Notes under the pieces: generated by a model | Told to the model about the DNA's origin: nothing | The model's input: the letters and a program-made list of their open reading frames with translations, nothing else | Database searches by the model: none | Position numbers and translations under genes: made by a program | From: JBFHIZ01 sp963666475 | Lineage (GTDB): Bacteria; Bacillota; Clostridia; Lachnospirales; Lachnospiraceae | Reading direction: 5' to 3' | Length of the DNA stretch: 64,000 bases | Assembly (NCBI GenBank): GCA_963666475.2 | Contig: CAXXJM010000001.1 | Span: 1,674,001 to 1,738,000, forward strand | In this document: positions 7,921 through 15,934 of the stretch, piece after piece | How the letters are laid out: each line of letters opens with the position of its first letter | Position numbering within the stretch: position 1 is the stretch's first letter

Positions 7921-9083
7921 AATTAGCATTTAAAATAGCTAAAAGATTTTTACGTTCTAGCATTGGACAAACCATATTAATTATTTTCGGAATTGCAATT
8001 GGAGTTTCCGTTCAGGTATTTATTGGTTCATTGATTCAAGGGCTTCAGAAAAGTTTGGTTGATAAAACCATTGGAAATTCACCACAGATTACAATAAACT
8101 CCACTTCCGACTCAAAATCCATTGAAGATTACGAGTCTTTGGAAACTCAAATATTACAAAGCGATGAAAGAATTCAATCCATATCCCCCGCCAATGACCA
8201 TGCAGCCTTTTTATCCTATGGCGACAATTCACAATCAATCTTGGTACGTGGTTTGGATTTAATCAAAGCCGATGGAATTTATAAATACATAGATCGCATA
8301 AAAATCGGTAATCTTCCAGAGAAAGAAAATGAGATATTATTAGGAATTGATTTAATGGAACTTTATTCCCTCAAGCTTGGAAGTGAGATCTTACTAACCA
8401 CTCCGAGCGGAACATTTGCGACCTATCAAGTCGTTGGTTTTTTTGATTTACAGGTAGCAAGCATCAATAATAATTGGGCTATTACGTCCCTCAAAAATTC
8501 CTATTCACTCTTTGGAAATGATTCCGAGGTTACATCCATCGAACTTCAAGTGTCCGAAGATTCCGTATTCGATGTCGATCTAATTCAGACAGAAATCGAA
8601 TCTGTAATTGGACAAAAACAAATAAAGGTGACCAATTGGAAAGAGCAAAACGAACAACTATTAAGTGGTTTAAGTGGACAAAGCATCTCTAGTCTAATGA
8701 TACAAGTGTTTGTAATGATATCGGTTGTGCTTGGTATTGCAAGCGTTCTTGCAATTACTGTCATACAAAAATCTAAACAAATCGGAATATTAAAAGCTAT
8801 GGGCATCAAGAATTCTACCGCAAGTTTGGTCTTCCTTTTTGAAGGAATGATTCTTGGATTTTTCGGCGCAGTGCTAGGTGTGTTACTTGGACTTTTATTA
8901 TCTCTTGCTTTTACTACATTTGCTCTAAACCCTGATGGAACTCCGGTTATCGCACTTTATATTAGCTATCCATTCATTGGATTGTCTGGCGCCATTGCAG
9001 TTATCGCATCACTATTCGCTTCTTTTATACCAGCATTGCGATCATCAAAATTGGATCCTATAGAAATTATTCGAAATAACTAA
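7917..9083 (+). CDS. ABC transporter permease, FtsX/MacB-LolC type
   Basis: The 388-residue protein has one N-terminal membrane helix (about 18-40), a large extracytoplasmic domain (about 45-255, MacB periplasmic-core-like) and three C-terminal helices (about 270-385) ending in the usual ALRSSKLDPIEIIRN tail. This is the layout of FtsX/LolC/MacB mechanotransmission permeases, which export lipoproteins, peptides or antibiotics rather than import nutrients. It sits between the cobalamin-binding protein (4-bp overlap) and its ATPase (18-bp gap). The substrate cannot be inferred. Confidence 0.88.
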   Translation: MKLAFKIAKRFLRSSIGQTILIIFGIAIGVSVQVFIGSLIQGLQKSLVDKTIGNSPQITINSTSDSKSIEDYESLETQILQSDERIQSISPANDHAAFLSYGDNSQSILVRGLDLIKADGIYKYIDRIKIGNLPEKENEILLGIDLMELYSLKLGSEILLTTPSGTFATYQVVGFFDLQVASINNNWAITSLKNSYSLFGNDSEVTSIELQVSEDSVFDVDLIQTEIESVIGQKQIKVTNWKEQNEQLLSGLSGQSISSLMIQVFVMISVVLGIASVLAITVIQKSKQIGILKAMGIKNSTASLVFLFEGMILGFFGAVLGVLLGLLLSLAFTTFALNPDGTPVIALYISYPFIGLSGAIAVIASLFASFIPALRSSKLDPIEIIRNN

Positions 9084-9101
9084 TAATAGAAAGGAGTCTT
9101 T

Positions 9102-9788
9102 ATGTACCCTATTGTAGAACTCAAAAAACTCAATAAAATATATGGAGAGGAAATAAAAAATCAAGTGCTTTTTGATATTGATCTTTCTTTTCAAAAAGGT
9201 TCATTCAATTCAATTATCGGACAATCCGGTAGTGGAAAAAGTACCTTACTAAATATGATCGGTTCTCTAGACAGACCAACAACAGGCGAAGTATGGGTCA
9301 ATGGAAATAATCTCGCGACCTTATCGGATAACCAACTTTCGGAACTTCGTAACCGTAACATCGGATTTATTTTTCAATTTCACTATCTTTTACCAGAGTT
9401 TACAGCTCTTGAAAATGTATTACTTCCATTTGAAATCATGCATGGAAAAACAACCCCGGAAATTCGAGAGAAAGCTGATTTTTATATGAATCTTGTCGGG
9501 CTCGACAAAGTCAAAAATAATCTCTCCACCAAAATGTCCGGTGGACAACAACAACGAACAGCAATTGCCAGAGCACTAATCAACGAACCACCGATTATTC
9601 TTGCTGACGAACCGACCGGAAATTTAGATTCTGACTCTACAGAAACAATATACGAACTGCTTCGCAGCATCAACGATAACTACGGTACCACATTTATCAT
9701 TATTACTCACGATAAAAAAATCGCCGAAAAAGCGGATCGTATTGTCGAAATTAAGGACGGTCGAATCAATCTCGATTTGTACAAATAA
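9102..9788 (+). CDS. ABC transporter ATP-binding protein, LolD/MacB type
   Basis: This 228-residue ATPase carries a Walker A (GQSGSGKST, near residue 40), a Q-loop, the signature MSGGQQQRTAIARAL, a Walker B (IILADEPTGNLDS) and the switch histidine in ITHDKK. The overall sequence is that of the LolD/MacB/FtsE group that pairs with the permease type encoded just upstream. An AAAGGAG site precedes the start. It is the last gene of the sensor-permease-ATPase operon, which ends at the hairpin at 9788. Confidence 0.93.
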   Translation: MYPIVELKKLNKIYGEEIKNQVLFDIDLSFQKGSFNSIIGQSGSGKSTLLNMIGSLDRPTTGEVWVNGNNLATLSDNQLSELRNRNIGFIFQFHYLLPEFTALENVLLPFEIMHGKTTPEIREKADFYMNLVGLDKVKNNLSTKMSGGQQQRTAIARALINEPPIILADEPTGNLDSDSTETIYELLRSINDNYGTTFIIITHDKKIAEKADRIVEIKDGRINLDLYK

Positions 9789-9815
9789 AAAGAAGAGGGT
9801 CTCCCCTCTTCTTTT
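9788..9815. terminator. Bidirectional terminator
   Basis: A perfect 12-bp stem (AAAAGAAGAGGG with CCCTCTTCTTTT) around a TCTC loop separates the convergent ABC and hydrolase genes and can serve both strands. Confidence 0.85.
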
Positions 9816-9819
9816 ATAT

Positions 9820-10506
9820 CTACTTCAAAAAAGCCAATACTTTATTATTAAATGAAATCGGATTATGCTTTGCCATAAAATGATTTCCTTCAACAAATGC
9901 AAGCTTCGAATTTGGAATCGCGTCTGCAATCGCTTTTGTATGTTTTGTCTTTATCATATCTCGTGTTCCTGCAATCACTAGTGTTTCTGATTGAATTTTA
10001 CCCAAATCCTCCACCAAAATATTCGGATCAACTACCATTAGTCTGAGCATTTCTGCCCTCTTCTTAAAGTACTCATTCCCACCAGAGAATCTGTTAAAAA
10101 TCGCATATGAAATATCCGTTGGCTTTTGTGTCCAATACTTTACTCCTTTCGGATTTAGATTCGCTCCACATAAAACCAGTTTTTCTACTTTTTCTGGGTA
10201 TTTCATAGCAAAAATCAATGCAATATTTCCACCATCTGAAAATCCTAGAATATGCGCTTTTTCAATATTATGAGTCTCCATAAAACACTTCAGATCCTCC
10301 GCAAATTGCCGAATGGTAAATTGAGAATTTCCACGTTGGGATTTCCCATGCCCTCTTGTATCGATAGCAAGGACTTGATAATGCTTTGCAAACACGGGAA
10401 TCTGATTGCAAAAATATTCTTGATCTTCATTGTTCCCATGCAATAAAATCAGTGGCTTGCCATTTCCTGTTTTTGTATAATATAAGTTTATATCACAACC
10501 AGACAT
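9820..10506 (-). CDS. Alpha/beta hydrolase
   Basis: The 228-residue protein shows the complete alpha/beta-hydrolase pattern: oxyanion segment LLHGNNED, nucleophile elbow GFSDGG (Ser in the middle), an acid in AGTRDMI and the catalytic His in EGNHF near the C-terminus. It has no signal peptide, so it is cytosolic. The family contains esterases, C-C bond hydrolases and peroxidases, and nothing here fixes the substrate. It stands alone between a terminator and the serpin-like gene, 84 bases from the latter and on the same strand. Confidence 0.85.
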   Translation of the reverse strand: MSGCDINLYYTKTGNGKPLILLHGNNEDQEYFCNQIPVFAKHYQVLAIDTRGHGKSQRGNSQFTIRQFAEDLKCFMETHNIEKAHILGFSDGGNIALIFAMKYPEKVEKLVLCGANLNPKGVKYWTQKPTDISYAIFNRFSGGNEYFKKRAEMLRLMVVDPNILVEDLGKIQSETLVIAGTRDMIKTKHTKAIADAIPNSKLAFVEGNHFMAKHNPISFNNKVLAFLK

Positions 10507-10590
10507 CGATGTTTCTACCTCTCTTAAACTAAATCATTGACTGTTATCACTTCTCATTCTAGCAGACTAGACATCAAAAGAATAGGTCGA

Positions 10591-11322
10591 TCAAGGGAGT
10601 TCCAGAACATATCCCATGTATATCGGTTTTCGTGTTTCCGTCTGGATAACCAGAAATAGAAATGGATGATCAAAATACATTCGAATAGGCTGTAACAAAG
10701 GGATTCCACAAGGACATTCGTCATCCGCAGTTTCTTTTGCACCTTCTAATATACCTCGCTCCGCCACACGAAAGAAAACTTCCTGCTTTTGGTTATTCTT
10801 CGTAGAAAAACTAGAAATTTCAAATTTCGGAATATTTGCATAAATAATTGCACGTTCTTTATTTTCAATCATCGTATCTATTGTTTCATTCGACAACGAA
10901 CTCACAAGTTCCAAAACAGTGACTCCATCATTTGGCATTAAAATTACGAACTGATATGTCTCATCCACATAAGGTTTCATCAGTCCTTTTGCATTCTCAG
11001 TTTTCACCAAATAGTCTTCAACAGAAGACATAAATTCTACTGTATTCGTTACTCCATCCCGACAAATAAAATCATCTTCATGAATTGCGCATGTTAGATA
11101 AATATATTCCCAGGTAAACACTGTGTTTTCTTCGCCTTGCAAAATCCGATCCAAATCCTCATCATTCAAACGTACCAAGGCATTCTCTTCCAGATCAGAG
11201 TCTTTTAGTTGTTCAATCAGAGTCCTATGCTCTTGTTCATATAGTTGATTTTCACCACACGCGGTCTGAAATAGAAATAATACGAATACAAAAATCCACA
11301 TTCCTTTCATTGTGTTCTTCAT
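10591..11322 (-). CDS. Short serpin-like lipoprotein
   Basis: The 243-residue protein starts with a signal peptide ending in QTAC, with Cys22 as the probable lipidated residue (Gln at -3 is unusual). The C-terminal half is serpin-like: FVILMPNDG (strand and turn), ANIPKFEISS (cf. serpin LPKF), FRVAERGILEGAKE at the hinge position, and YFDHPFLFLV...YMGYV, which matches the conserved serpin C-terminal signature. Normal serpins have about 370-400 residues. Here the N-terminal helices A-F and the block between PKF and the hinge are missing or replaced, and the hinge lacks the Ala-rich run needed for inhibition. It is probably non-inhibitory or strongly modified. Start chosen at ATG 11322, five bases after GAAGGGA. 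Confidence 0.7.
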   Translation of the reverse strand: MKNTMKGMWIFVFVLFLFQTACGENQLYEQEHRTLIEQLKDSDLEENALVRLNDEDLDRILQGEENTVFTWEYIYLTCAIHEDDFICRDGVTNTVEFMSSVEDYLVKTENAKGLMKPYVDETYQFVILMPNDGVTVLELVSSLSNETIDTMIENKERAIIYANIPKFEISSFSTKNNQKQEVFFRVAERGILEGAKETADDECPCGIPLLQPIRMYFDHPFLFLVIQTETRKPIYMGYVLELP

Positions 11323-11394
11323 AGAAATCCCTTCTTTCAATCTATATACATAGTATACCTCTTTCCTTGTATTCTTTCGACAGGAAATTAAAAG

Positions 11395-11423
11395 TTGCTA
11401 TTTCTCGAAATAAGCAGTAAAAT
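11395..11423 (+). promoter_or_regulatory. Promoter for the HExxH protein gene
   Basis: TTGCTA (11395-11400), a 17-base spacer and TAAAAT (11418-11423) lie upstream of the AAGGAGGTG ribosome site of the gene at 11445. Confidence 0.6.
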
Positions 11424-11444
11424 ACGGATATAAGGAGGTGCCTT

Positions 11445-11990
11445 ATGAATACATTAATCCAAAACGAAAATTCCTCATTGAATCGTCGTCTTGATCATCC
11501 GTACACACCTCTTAGTCCATCCAGATCTAACACAACAGGAAAAAATCCTGTCTCAGGAAACGAGCAGGCTGATACTAAAATCAATCAGGAGATTAAGAAA
11601 TCAGGAAAAGCGATTCAATCTGATGTTTATAAAGCGTATGACGAAAAAACACTCAAGCGCATGGGCGTTGTTGAGTGTTCTACTTGTGCCAGCCGAAAAT
11701 ATCAGGATGCATCTGGCGATCCAGGAGTTTCATTTAAATCCCCTACACATGTTAGCCCAGAAGCATCTTTCTCTGCTGTCAGTGCACATGAGCAAATGCA
11801 CGTGTCTCGAGAACAAAGCAAAGCGCACGCAAAAGGCGGTGTAGTATCTCAAAGCGTAACGCTACATTCTTCCATTTGTCCAGAATGCGGACGTGCATAC
11901 ACTTCTGGCGGTGTGACCCACACATCCGTACGTTATCCAAAAGAAATTGAGACCAACTACAAAGGCGGCATGATGGATTTAACCATCTAG
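11445..11990 (+). CDS. Putative zinc metalloprotease-like protein (HExxH, zinc ribbons)
   Basis: The 181-residue protein has a disordered polar N-terminus (about 1-60), a CxxC pair (Cys78, Cys81), the zinc-protease motif HEQMH (115-119) and a second CxxC pair (Cys145, Cys148, ICPECGR). The order CxxC-KYQDASGDPGVSF-HExxH-CPECG resembles a small clostridial family related to SprA-type putative metalloproteases. No signal peptide is seen. The active-site motif is intact, but protease activity is not established for this family as far as I know. It is convergent with the rrf2 gene; only seven bases separate the stop codons and no terminator is visible between them. Confidence 0.65.
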   Translation: MNTLIQNENSSLNRRLDHPYTPLSPSRSNTTGKNPVSGNEQADTKINQEIKKSGKAIQSDVYKAYDEKTLKRMGVVECSTCASRKYQDASGDPGVSFKSPTHVSPEASFSAVSAHEQMHVSREQSKAHAKGGVVSQSVTLHSSICPECGRAYTSGGVTHTSVRYPKEIETNYKGGMMDLTI

Positions 11991-11997
11991 TATAGAT

Positions 11998-12417
11998 TTA
12001 TATGACGTAGTTACTATCGAACATCAAATCTTCTATGGTAACACGGCCAAAGAATTCTGTTGTTAATTCGTAAAACTTTCTCCATAATGGTAAGGTTCTG
12101 CATTCATCAGCACGATTACAAACGTCTGTATCGCATTCCAAACATGCAACTGGTGCAAGTGTACCTTCTGTTAATTCTAAAATATCTCTTACAACATATT
12201 CTTTTGGGTGTTTCGTCAACCGATACCCCCCACCTTTTCCATGTACAGCATCAACATATCCATGTTTTGACAATAATGCCATGATTCTTTCTAGATATTT
12301 CTGTGATAAATCCTGTCTTTCCACAATATCTTTCATGGGAATATAGTCTCCAGAATGATGTTCTGCCAAATCCACCATAACTCGTAATGCGTATCTTCCT
12401 TTTGTTGAAATCATCAT
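11998..12417 (-). CDS. Rrf2-family regulator with cysteine cluster (CymR/IscR-like)
   Basis: The 139-residue protein has an N-terminal winged helix typical of Rrf2 (ISTKGRYALRVMVDLAEH; LSQKYLERIMALL; GKGGGYRL). After it come Cys92, Cys95, Cys100 and Cys106, which could bind an Fe-S cluster as in IscR/NsrR. Classical CymR regulators of cysteine metabolism lack such a cluster. As the last gene of the metY-cysK-mnmA operon, it is the obvious candidate for autoregulation through the palindrome at 15790. Whether it senses cysteine supply or cluster status is open. Confidence 0.88.
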   Translation of the reverse strand: MMISTKGRYALRVMVDLAEHHSGDYIPMKDIVERQDLSQKYLERIMALLSKHGYVDAVHGKGGGYRLTKHPKEYVVRDILELTEGTLAPVACLECDTDVCNRADECRTLPLWRKFYELTTEFFGRVTIEDLMFDSNYVI

Positions 12418-12441
12418 AATCCCATCATTCCTTTCCGAATC

Positions 12442-13518
12442 TCAAGTAATCTTCTCAATTACACCACCACCTAATATGACGTCATCCATGTAAAAGACTG
12501 CTGCCTGTCCAGGCGTAATCGCACGTTCTTTAACGAAATACTGTACCAGCACGGTATCAGCAGATGTTGGTATCACGATCGCTGTCTGTTCCTTTTGACG
12601 GTACCGAACTTTTACTTTACAATCAAACGCTTCACTTGGCACTTCACCCGAAATCCAATTGACGTCTTTCACTTGAAATGTAGTCTCAAATAAATCCTCA
12701 TTTTTTCCAAGGGTTATTGTATGTTCTTTCGGATCTACATGCGTAACATATCTAGGTTCTGGAAAAGATATTCCCAAGCCTTTCCTCTGTCCAATCGTAT
12801 AGTGAGAAATCCCTTGATGTTGGCCTATTATATTTCCGTCCGTATCGATAAAATCTCCTTTTGGTAAAACGTTCCCTCCATACTGCAACATCACTTTTGC
12901 ATAGTCTCCATCTGGAACAAAACAGATGTCCTGACTGTCTTTTTTATTTGCGTTTAAGAAACCATACTCCTCCGCGATTTCACGCACCCTGGTTTTGGTA
13001 AGACCTCCCAGTGGAAATTGAATATGCTTCAGTTTTTCCTGCGTCAAATCGTATAGAACATAACTTTGATCTTTGGTCTCATCTACGGATTTTTTTAGCA
13101 CATATTTTCCATTTATAAATTCTACTCTTGCATAGTGTCCTGTCACAATCGTATCATATCCCAATAGCTTTGCACGTTCATATAATTTATCAAACTTCAT
13201 GTAGCGATTACAGTCGATGCATGGATTCGGTGTAACCCCATGTTCATAGCTTTGTACGAATTTTCGAATAATCTTTTCTTCAAAGTCTTTCTTATAATTA
13301 AATACATAATAAGGCATGCCAAGAGCGTGAGAAACTCTCCTGGCATCATTGACATCATCTAGGGAGCAGCAACTTTTCGGTCGTGCTTCTCCCTCTTCTT
13401 TATTTTCAAATAATTTCATAGTACATCCAATGCACTCGTACCCTTCTTGAATCATTAAGGCTGCAGCTACACTAGAATCTACTCCGCCACTCATGGCAAT
13501 TAATGCTTTTTTATTCAT
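12442..13518 (-). CDS. mnmA: tRNA-specific 2-thiouridylase MnmA
   Basis: The enzyme thiolates U34 of tRNA-Lys, -Glu and -Gln. The 358-residue length is normal. The PP-loop SGGVDSS is at the N-terminus, the catalytic cysteine pair is PCIDC and DICFVPDGDY, and the C-terminal beta-barrel ends with GQAAVFYMDD. The reading frame is open for 41 more codons, but ATG 13518 has AAGGAAG just upstream and gives the usual N-terminus. It overlaps the end of cysK by eight bases. The sulfur donor (a cysteine desulfurase) is not encoded nearby, which is unusual for a clostridial rrf2-mnmA neighbourhood. Confidence 0.96.
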   Translation of the reverse strand: MNKKALIAMSGGVDSSVAAALMIQEGYECIGCTMKLFENKEEGEARPKSCCSLDDVNDARRVSHALGMPYYVFNYKKDFEEKIIRKFVQSYEHGVTPNPCIDCNRYMKFDKLYERAKLLGYDTIVTGHYARVEFINGKYVLKKSVDETKDQSYVLYDLTQEKLKHIQFPLGGLTKTRVREIAEEYGFLNANKKDSQDICFVPDGDYAKVMLQYGGNVLPKGDFIDTDGNIIGQHQGISHYTIGQRKGLGISFPEPRYVTHVDPKEHTITLGKNEDLFETTFQVKDVNWISGEVPSEAFDCKVKVRYRQKEQTAIVIPTSADTVLVQYFVKERAITPGQAAVFYMDDVILGGGVIEKIT

Positions 13519-14452
13519 TTTCTTCCTTAAAAAGATCTGTTGAAAGATATCTTTCACCTGTATCTGGTAACAAAACAACGATTTTCTTACCTTTGTTCTC
13601 TGGACGCTTCGCAACTTGAATTGCAGCATGTGCAGCAGCACCAGAAGAAATTCCTACAAGAACTCCTTCTTTTCTGCCAATTCTTTTTGCGGTCTGGATG
13701 GCATCTACACCAGATACCCTAACGACCTCATGATATGCTTTTGTATTCAACACTTCCGGAATAAACCCTGCTCCAATTCCTTGAATTTTGTGTGGACCTG
13801 CAGTTCCTTTTGATAAGACTGGTGATTCTTCTGGTTCAACTGCGATAATCTGAATTTCTGGATTTTTTGACTTTAAATACTCTCCAACTCCAGTAATTGT
13901 ACCTCCAGTACCAACTCCCGCCACAAAAATATCAACTAAGCCATCGGTATCCTCATATATCTCTGGACCCGTGGTGAAGAAATGTGCTACAGGGTTTGCT
14001 GGATTCACAAATTGACCTGCCATCCATCCTCCTTCCGTCTCTCTTGCCAATTCTTCCGCTTTTTCAATTGCACCTTTCATACCTTTGGCACCATCTGATA
14101 AAACAAGTTCAGCACCATATGCTTTGATCAATTTTCTACGTTCCAAAGACATGGTCTCTGGCATAACAATAATTGTTCGATAACCTTTTGCTGTCGCAAT
14201 GGAAGCCAATCCAATGCCAGTATTTCCACTTGTTGGTTCGATAATTACGGAACCTTCCTTTAAAACTCCTCTTTTTTCTGCATCCTCAATGAGTGATTTT
14301 GCTACACGATCCTTCACGGATCCTCCTGGATTAAACAACTCAAGTTTTGCATATATGGTTGCTTCGAGTTGATCCTCTTGTTCAATGTGAGTAAGTTCAA
14401 GTAATGGTGTTTTCCCTACCAGTTGCTCTGCCGATGTAAATATATTTGCCAT
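13511..14452 (-). CDS. cysK: Cysteine synthase A (O-acetylserine thiol-lyase)
   Basis: This PLP enzyme makes cysteine from O-acetylserine and sulfide. The 313-residue protein carries PLP lysine 47 in NPGGSVKDR, the substrate loop PTSGNTGIGLA and the phosphate-binding loop GTGGTITG. It starts 12 bases after metY and overlaps mnmA, so all belong to one operon. It is full length with no irregularities. Confidence 0.96.
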   Translation of the reverse strand: MANIFTSAEQLVGKTPLLELTHIEQEDQLEATIYAKLELFNPGGSVKDRVAKSLIEDAEKRGVLKEGSVIIEPTSGNTGIGLASIATAKGYRTIIVMPETMSLERRKLIKAYGAELVLSDGAKGMKGAIEKAEELARETEGGWMAGQFVNPANPVAHFFTTGPEIYEDTDGLVDIFVAGVGTGGTITGVGEYLKSKNPEIQIIAVEPEESPVLSKGTAGPHKIQGIGAGFIPEVLNTKAYHEVVRVSGVDAIQTAKRIGRKEGVLVGISSGAAAHAAIQVAKRPENKGKKIVVLLPDTGERYLSTDLFKEENE

Positions 14453-14464
14453 AATTATTCCTTT

Positions 14465-15754
14465 CTATTTAATTGCTTCAAATCCTTGTTCTAAATCTCC
14501 AATAATATCGTCAATATGTTCCGTTCCAATTGATAAACGAACGGTCTGCGAAGTAATTCCTGCGTCGTTCAATTCTTCCTCTGACAACTGTGAATGTGTA
14601 GTTGACGCTGGATGAATTACTAAACTTTTCACGTCTGCTACATTTGCCAGCAGTGAAAATAATTGCAGATTTTCCGTAAATTTCTTTGCCTTTTCACAAT
14701 CTCCTTCCACTTCAAATGTGAAGATTGAAGCAGCACCATTCGGGAAATATTGATGATACAGTTTTTCCTGTTCTCCCGTTTCCAAAGAAGGATGGTTCAC
14801 CCTCTTAACCTGCGGATGATTTTTTAGATAGTCAACTACTTTCAATGCGTTCTCAACATGTCTCTCTAATCTTAGAGATAAAGTTTCTAATCCCTGCAAA
14901 AGCAAAAAAGAATTAAACGGAGAAATTGCAGCACCCTGATCTCTCATCAAAGTTGTACGCAATTTGATAATATATGCCAAGTTTCCACATGCTTCCGAAA
15001 ACACCACTCCATGATAGGAAGGATTCGGTTTTGTGATTCCAGGAAATTTGTCATTTTGTGTCCAGTCAAATTTTCCACTGTCCACAATCACTCCACCCAT
15101 TACGGTTCCATGTCCACCGATGAATTTTGTAGCAGAATGAACCACAATATCTGCCCCATGTTCAATTGGTCTCAAGTAATACGGAGTAGCAAACGTATTG
15201 TCTACAATCAATGGAATTCCATGTTTATGTGCGATTTCTGCAAACTTCTCAATATTTAACACATTTGAGTTCGGATTCCCCAATGTTTCTGCATATAGCA
15301 ATTTTGTATTTGGCCCTATTGCCTGTTCCACTTCTTCATAGTTATCCTGATCCACAAATGTTACCGAGAGTCCCTGGTCCTTTAATGTATTTGCCAGCAA
15401 ATTATAGGTGCCACCATACAAGTTTTTCGAAGCAACTACATGATCACCAACCAAAGCAATATTTTGTATGGCATAGGTAATTGCCGAAGATCCAGATGCT
15501 GTAGATAAAGCAGCCGCTCCACCCTCTAGAGCTGCGATTCTTTTTTCAAAAACATCGGAAGTTGGGTTCATAAGTCTTGTATAAATATTTCCACCTTCAC
15601 TTAAACCAAATCTTCCCGCTGCTTGAGCAGAGTCTTTAAACACATATGCAGTGGTGGCATAAATCGGAACCGCTCTTGCATCTGTTGCAGGGTCTGGTGA
15701 CTCCTGTCCTGCATGTAATTGTATTGTTTCAAAACGATATGTATGATCTGCCAT
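14465..15754 (-). CDS. O-acetylhomoserine sulfhydrylase (Cys/Met metabolism PLP enzyme)
   Basis: This 429-residue protein belongs to the Cys/Met metabolism PLP family. The PLP lysine lies in HSATKFIGGHGTVMGG, and the N-terminal FETIQLHAGQ and the length near 430 point to the MetY type, which forms homocysteine from O-acetylhomoserine and sulfide, rather than to MetB/MetC (about 380-400). The start at 15754 follows AAAGAGGAA; ten further in-frame codons upstream lack a ribosome site. It is the first gene of the sulfur operon and carries the operator-like palindrome in its promoter. Confidence 0.92.
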   Translation of the reverse strand: MADHTYRFETIQLHAGQESPDPATDARAVPIYATTAYVFKDSAQAAGRFGLSEGGNIYTRLMNPTSDVFEKRIAALEGGAAALSTASGSSAITYAIQNIALVGDHVVASKNLYGGTYNLLANTLKDQGLSVTFVDQDNYEEVEQAIGPNTKLLYAETLGNPNSNVLNIEKFAEIAHKHGIPLIVDNTFATPYYLRPIEHGADIVVHSATKFIGGHGTVMGGVIVDSGKFDWTQNDKFPGITKPNPSYHGVVFSEACGNLAYIIKLRTTLMRDQGAAISPFNSFLLLQGLETLSLRLERHVENALKVVDYLKNHPQVKRVNHPSLETGEQEKLYHQYFPNGAASIFTFEVEGDCEKAKKFTENLQLFSLLANVADVKSLVIHPASTTHSQLSEEELNDAGITSQTVRLSIGTEHIDDIIGDLEQGFEAIK

Positions 15755-15789
15755 AGATATTCCTCTTTCTTTCGTCAAAATCATTAACC

Positions 15790-15802
15790 TACCTTATTGG
15801 TA
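15790..15802. promoter_or_regulatory. Candidate Rrf2 operator of the sulfur operon
   Basis: TACC-TTATT-GGTA is a perfect 4-bp-arm palindrome with a five-base centre. It covers the predicted transcription start of the metY operon, a position where a repressor would block initiation. The assignment to the operon's own Rrf2 protein is inference. Confidence 0.45.
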
Positions 15803-15810
15803 TGTAAATG

Positions 15811-15839
15811 ATATTATCATCTTTTTCCTATCGAGTCAA
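15811..15839 (-). promoter_or_regulatory. Promoter of the metY-cysK-mnmA-rrf2 operon
   Basis: On the minus strand, TTGACT (15839-15834), 17 bases, then TAATAT (15816-15811). It leads to the gene starting at 15754. Confidence 0.6.
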
Positions 15840-15863
15840 TAGGATATTTCAATTTTTTTCAAA

Positions 15864-15905
15864 AGAAAAACAGATGCAAAAAAATACTCTTTGCATCTGT
15901 TTTTC
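15864..15905 (-). terminator. Enolase terminator
   Basis: CAGATGCAAA (15871-15880) pairs with TTTGCATCTG (15890-15899), with T-runs on both strands. It follows eno and precedes the metY promoter. Confidence 0.85.
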
Positions 15906-15934
15906 TTGTAATTTGTCGTATATATTTCTATATA

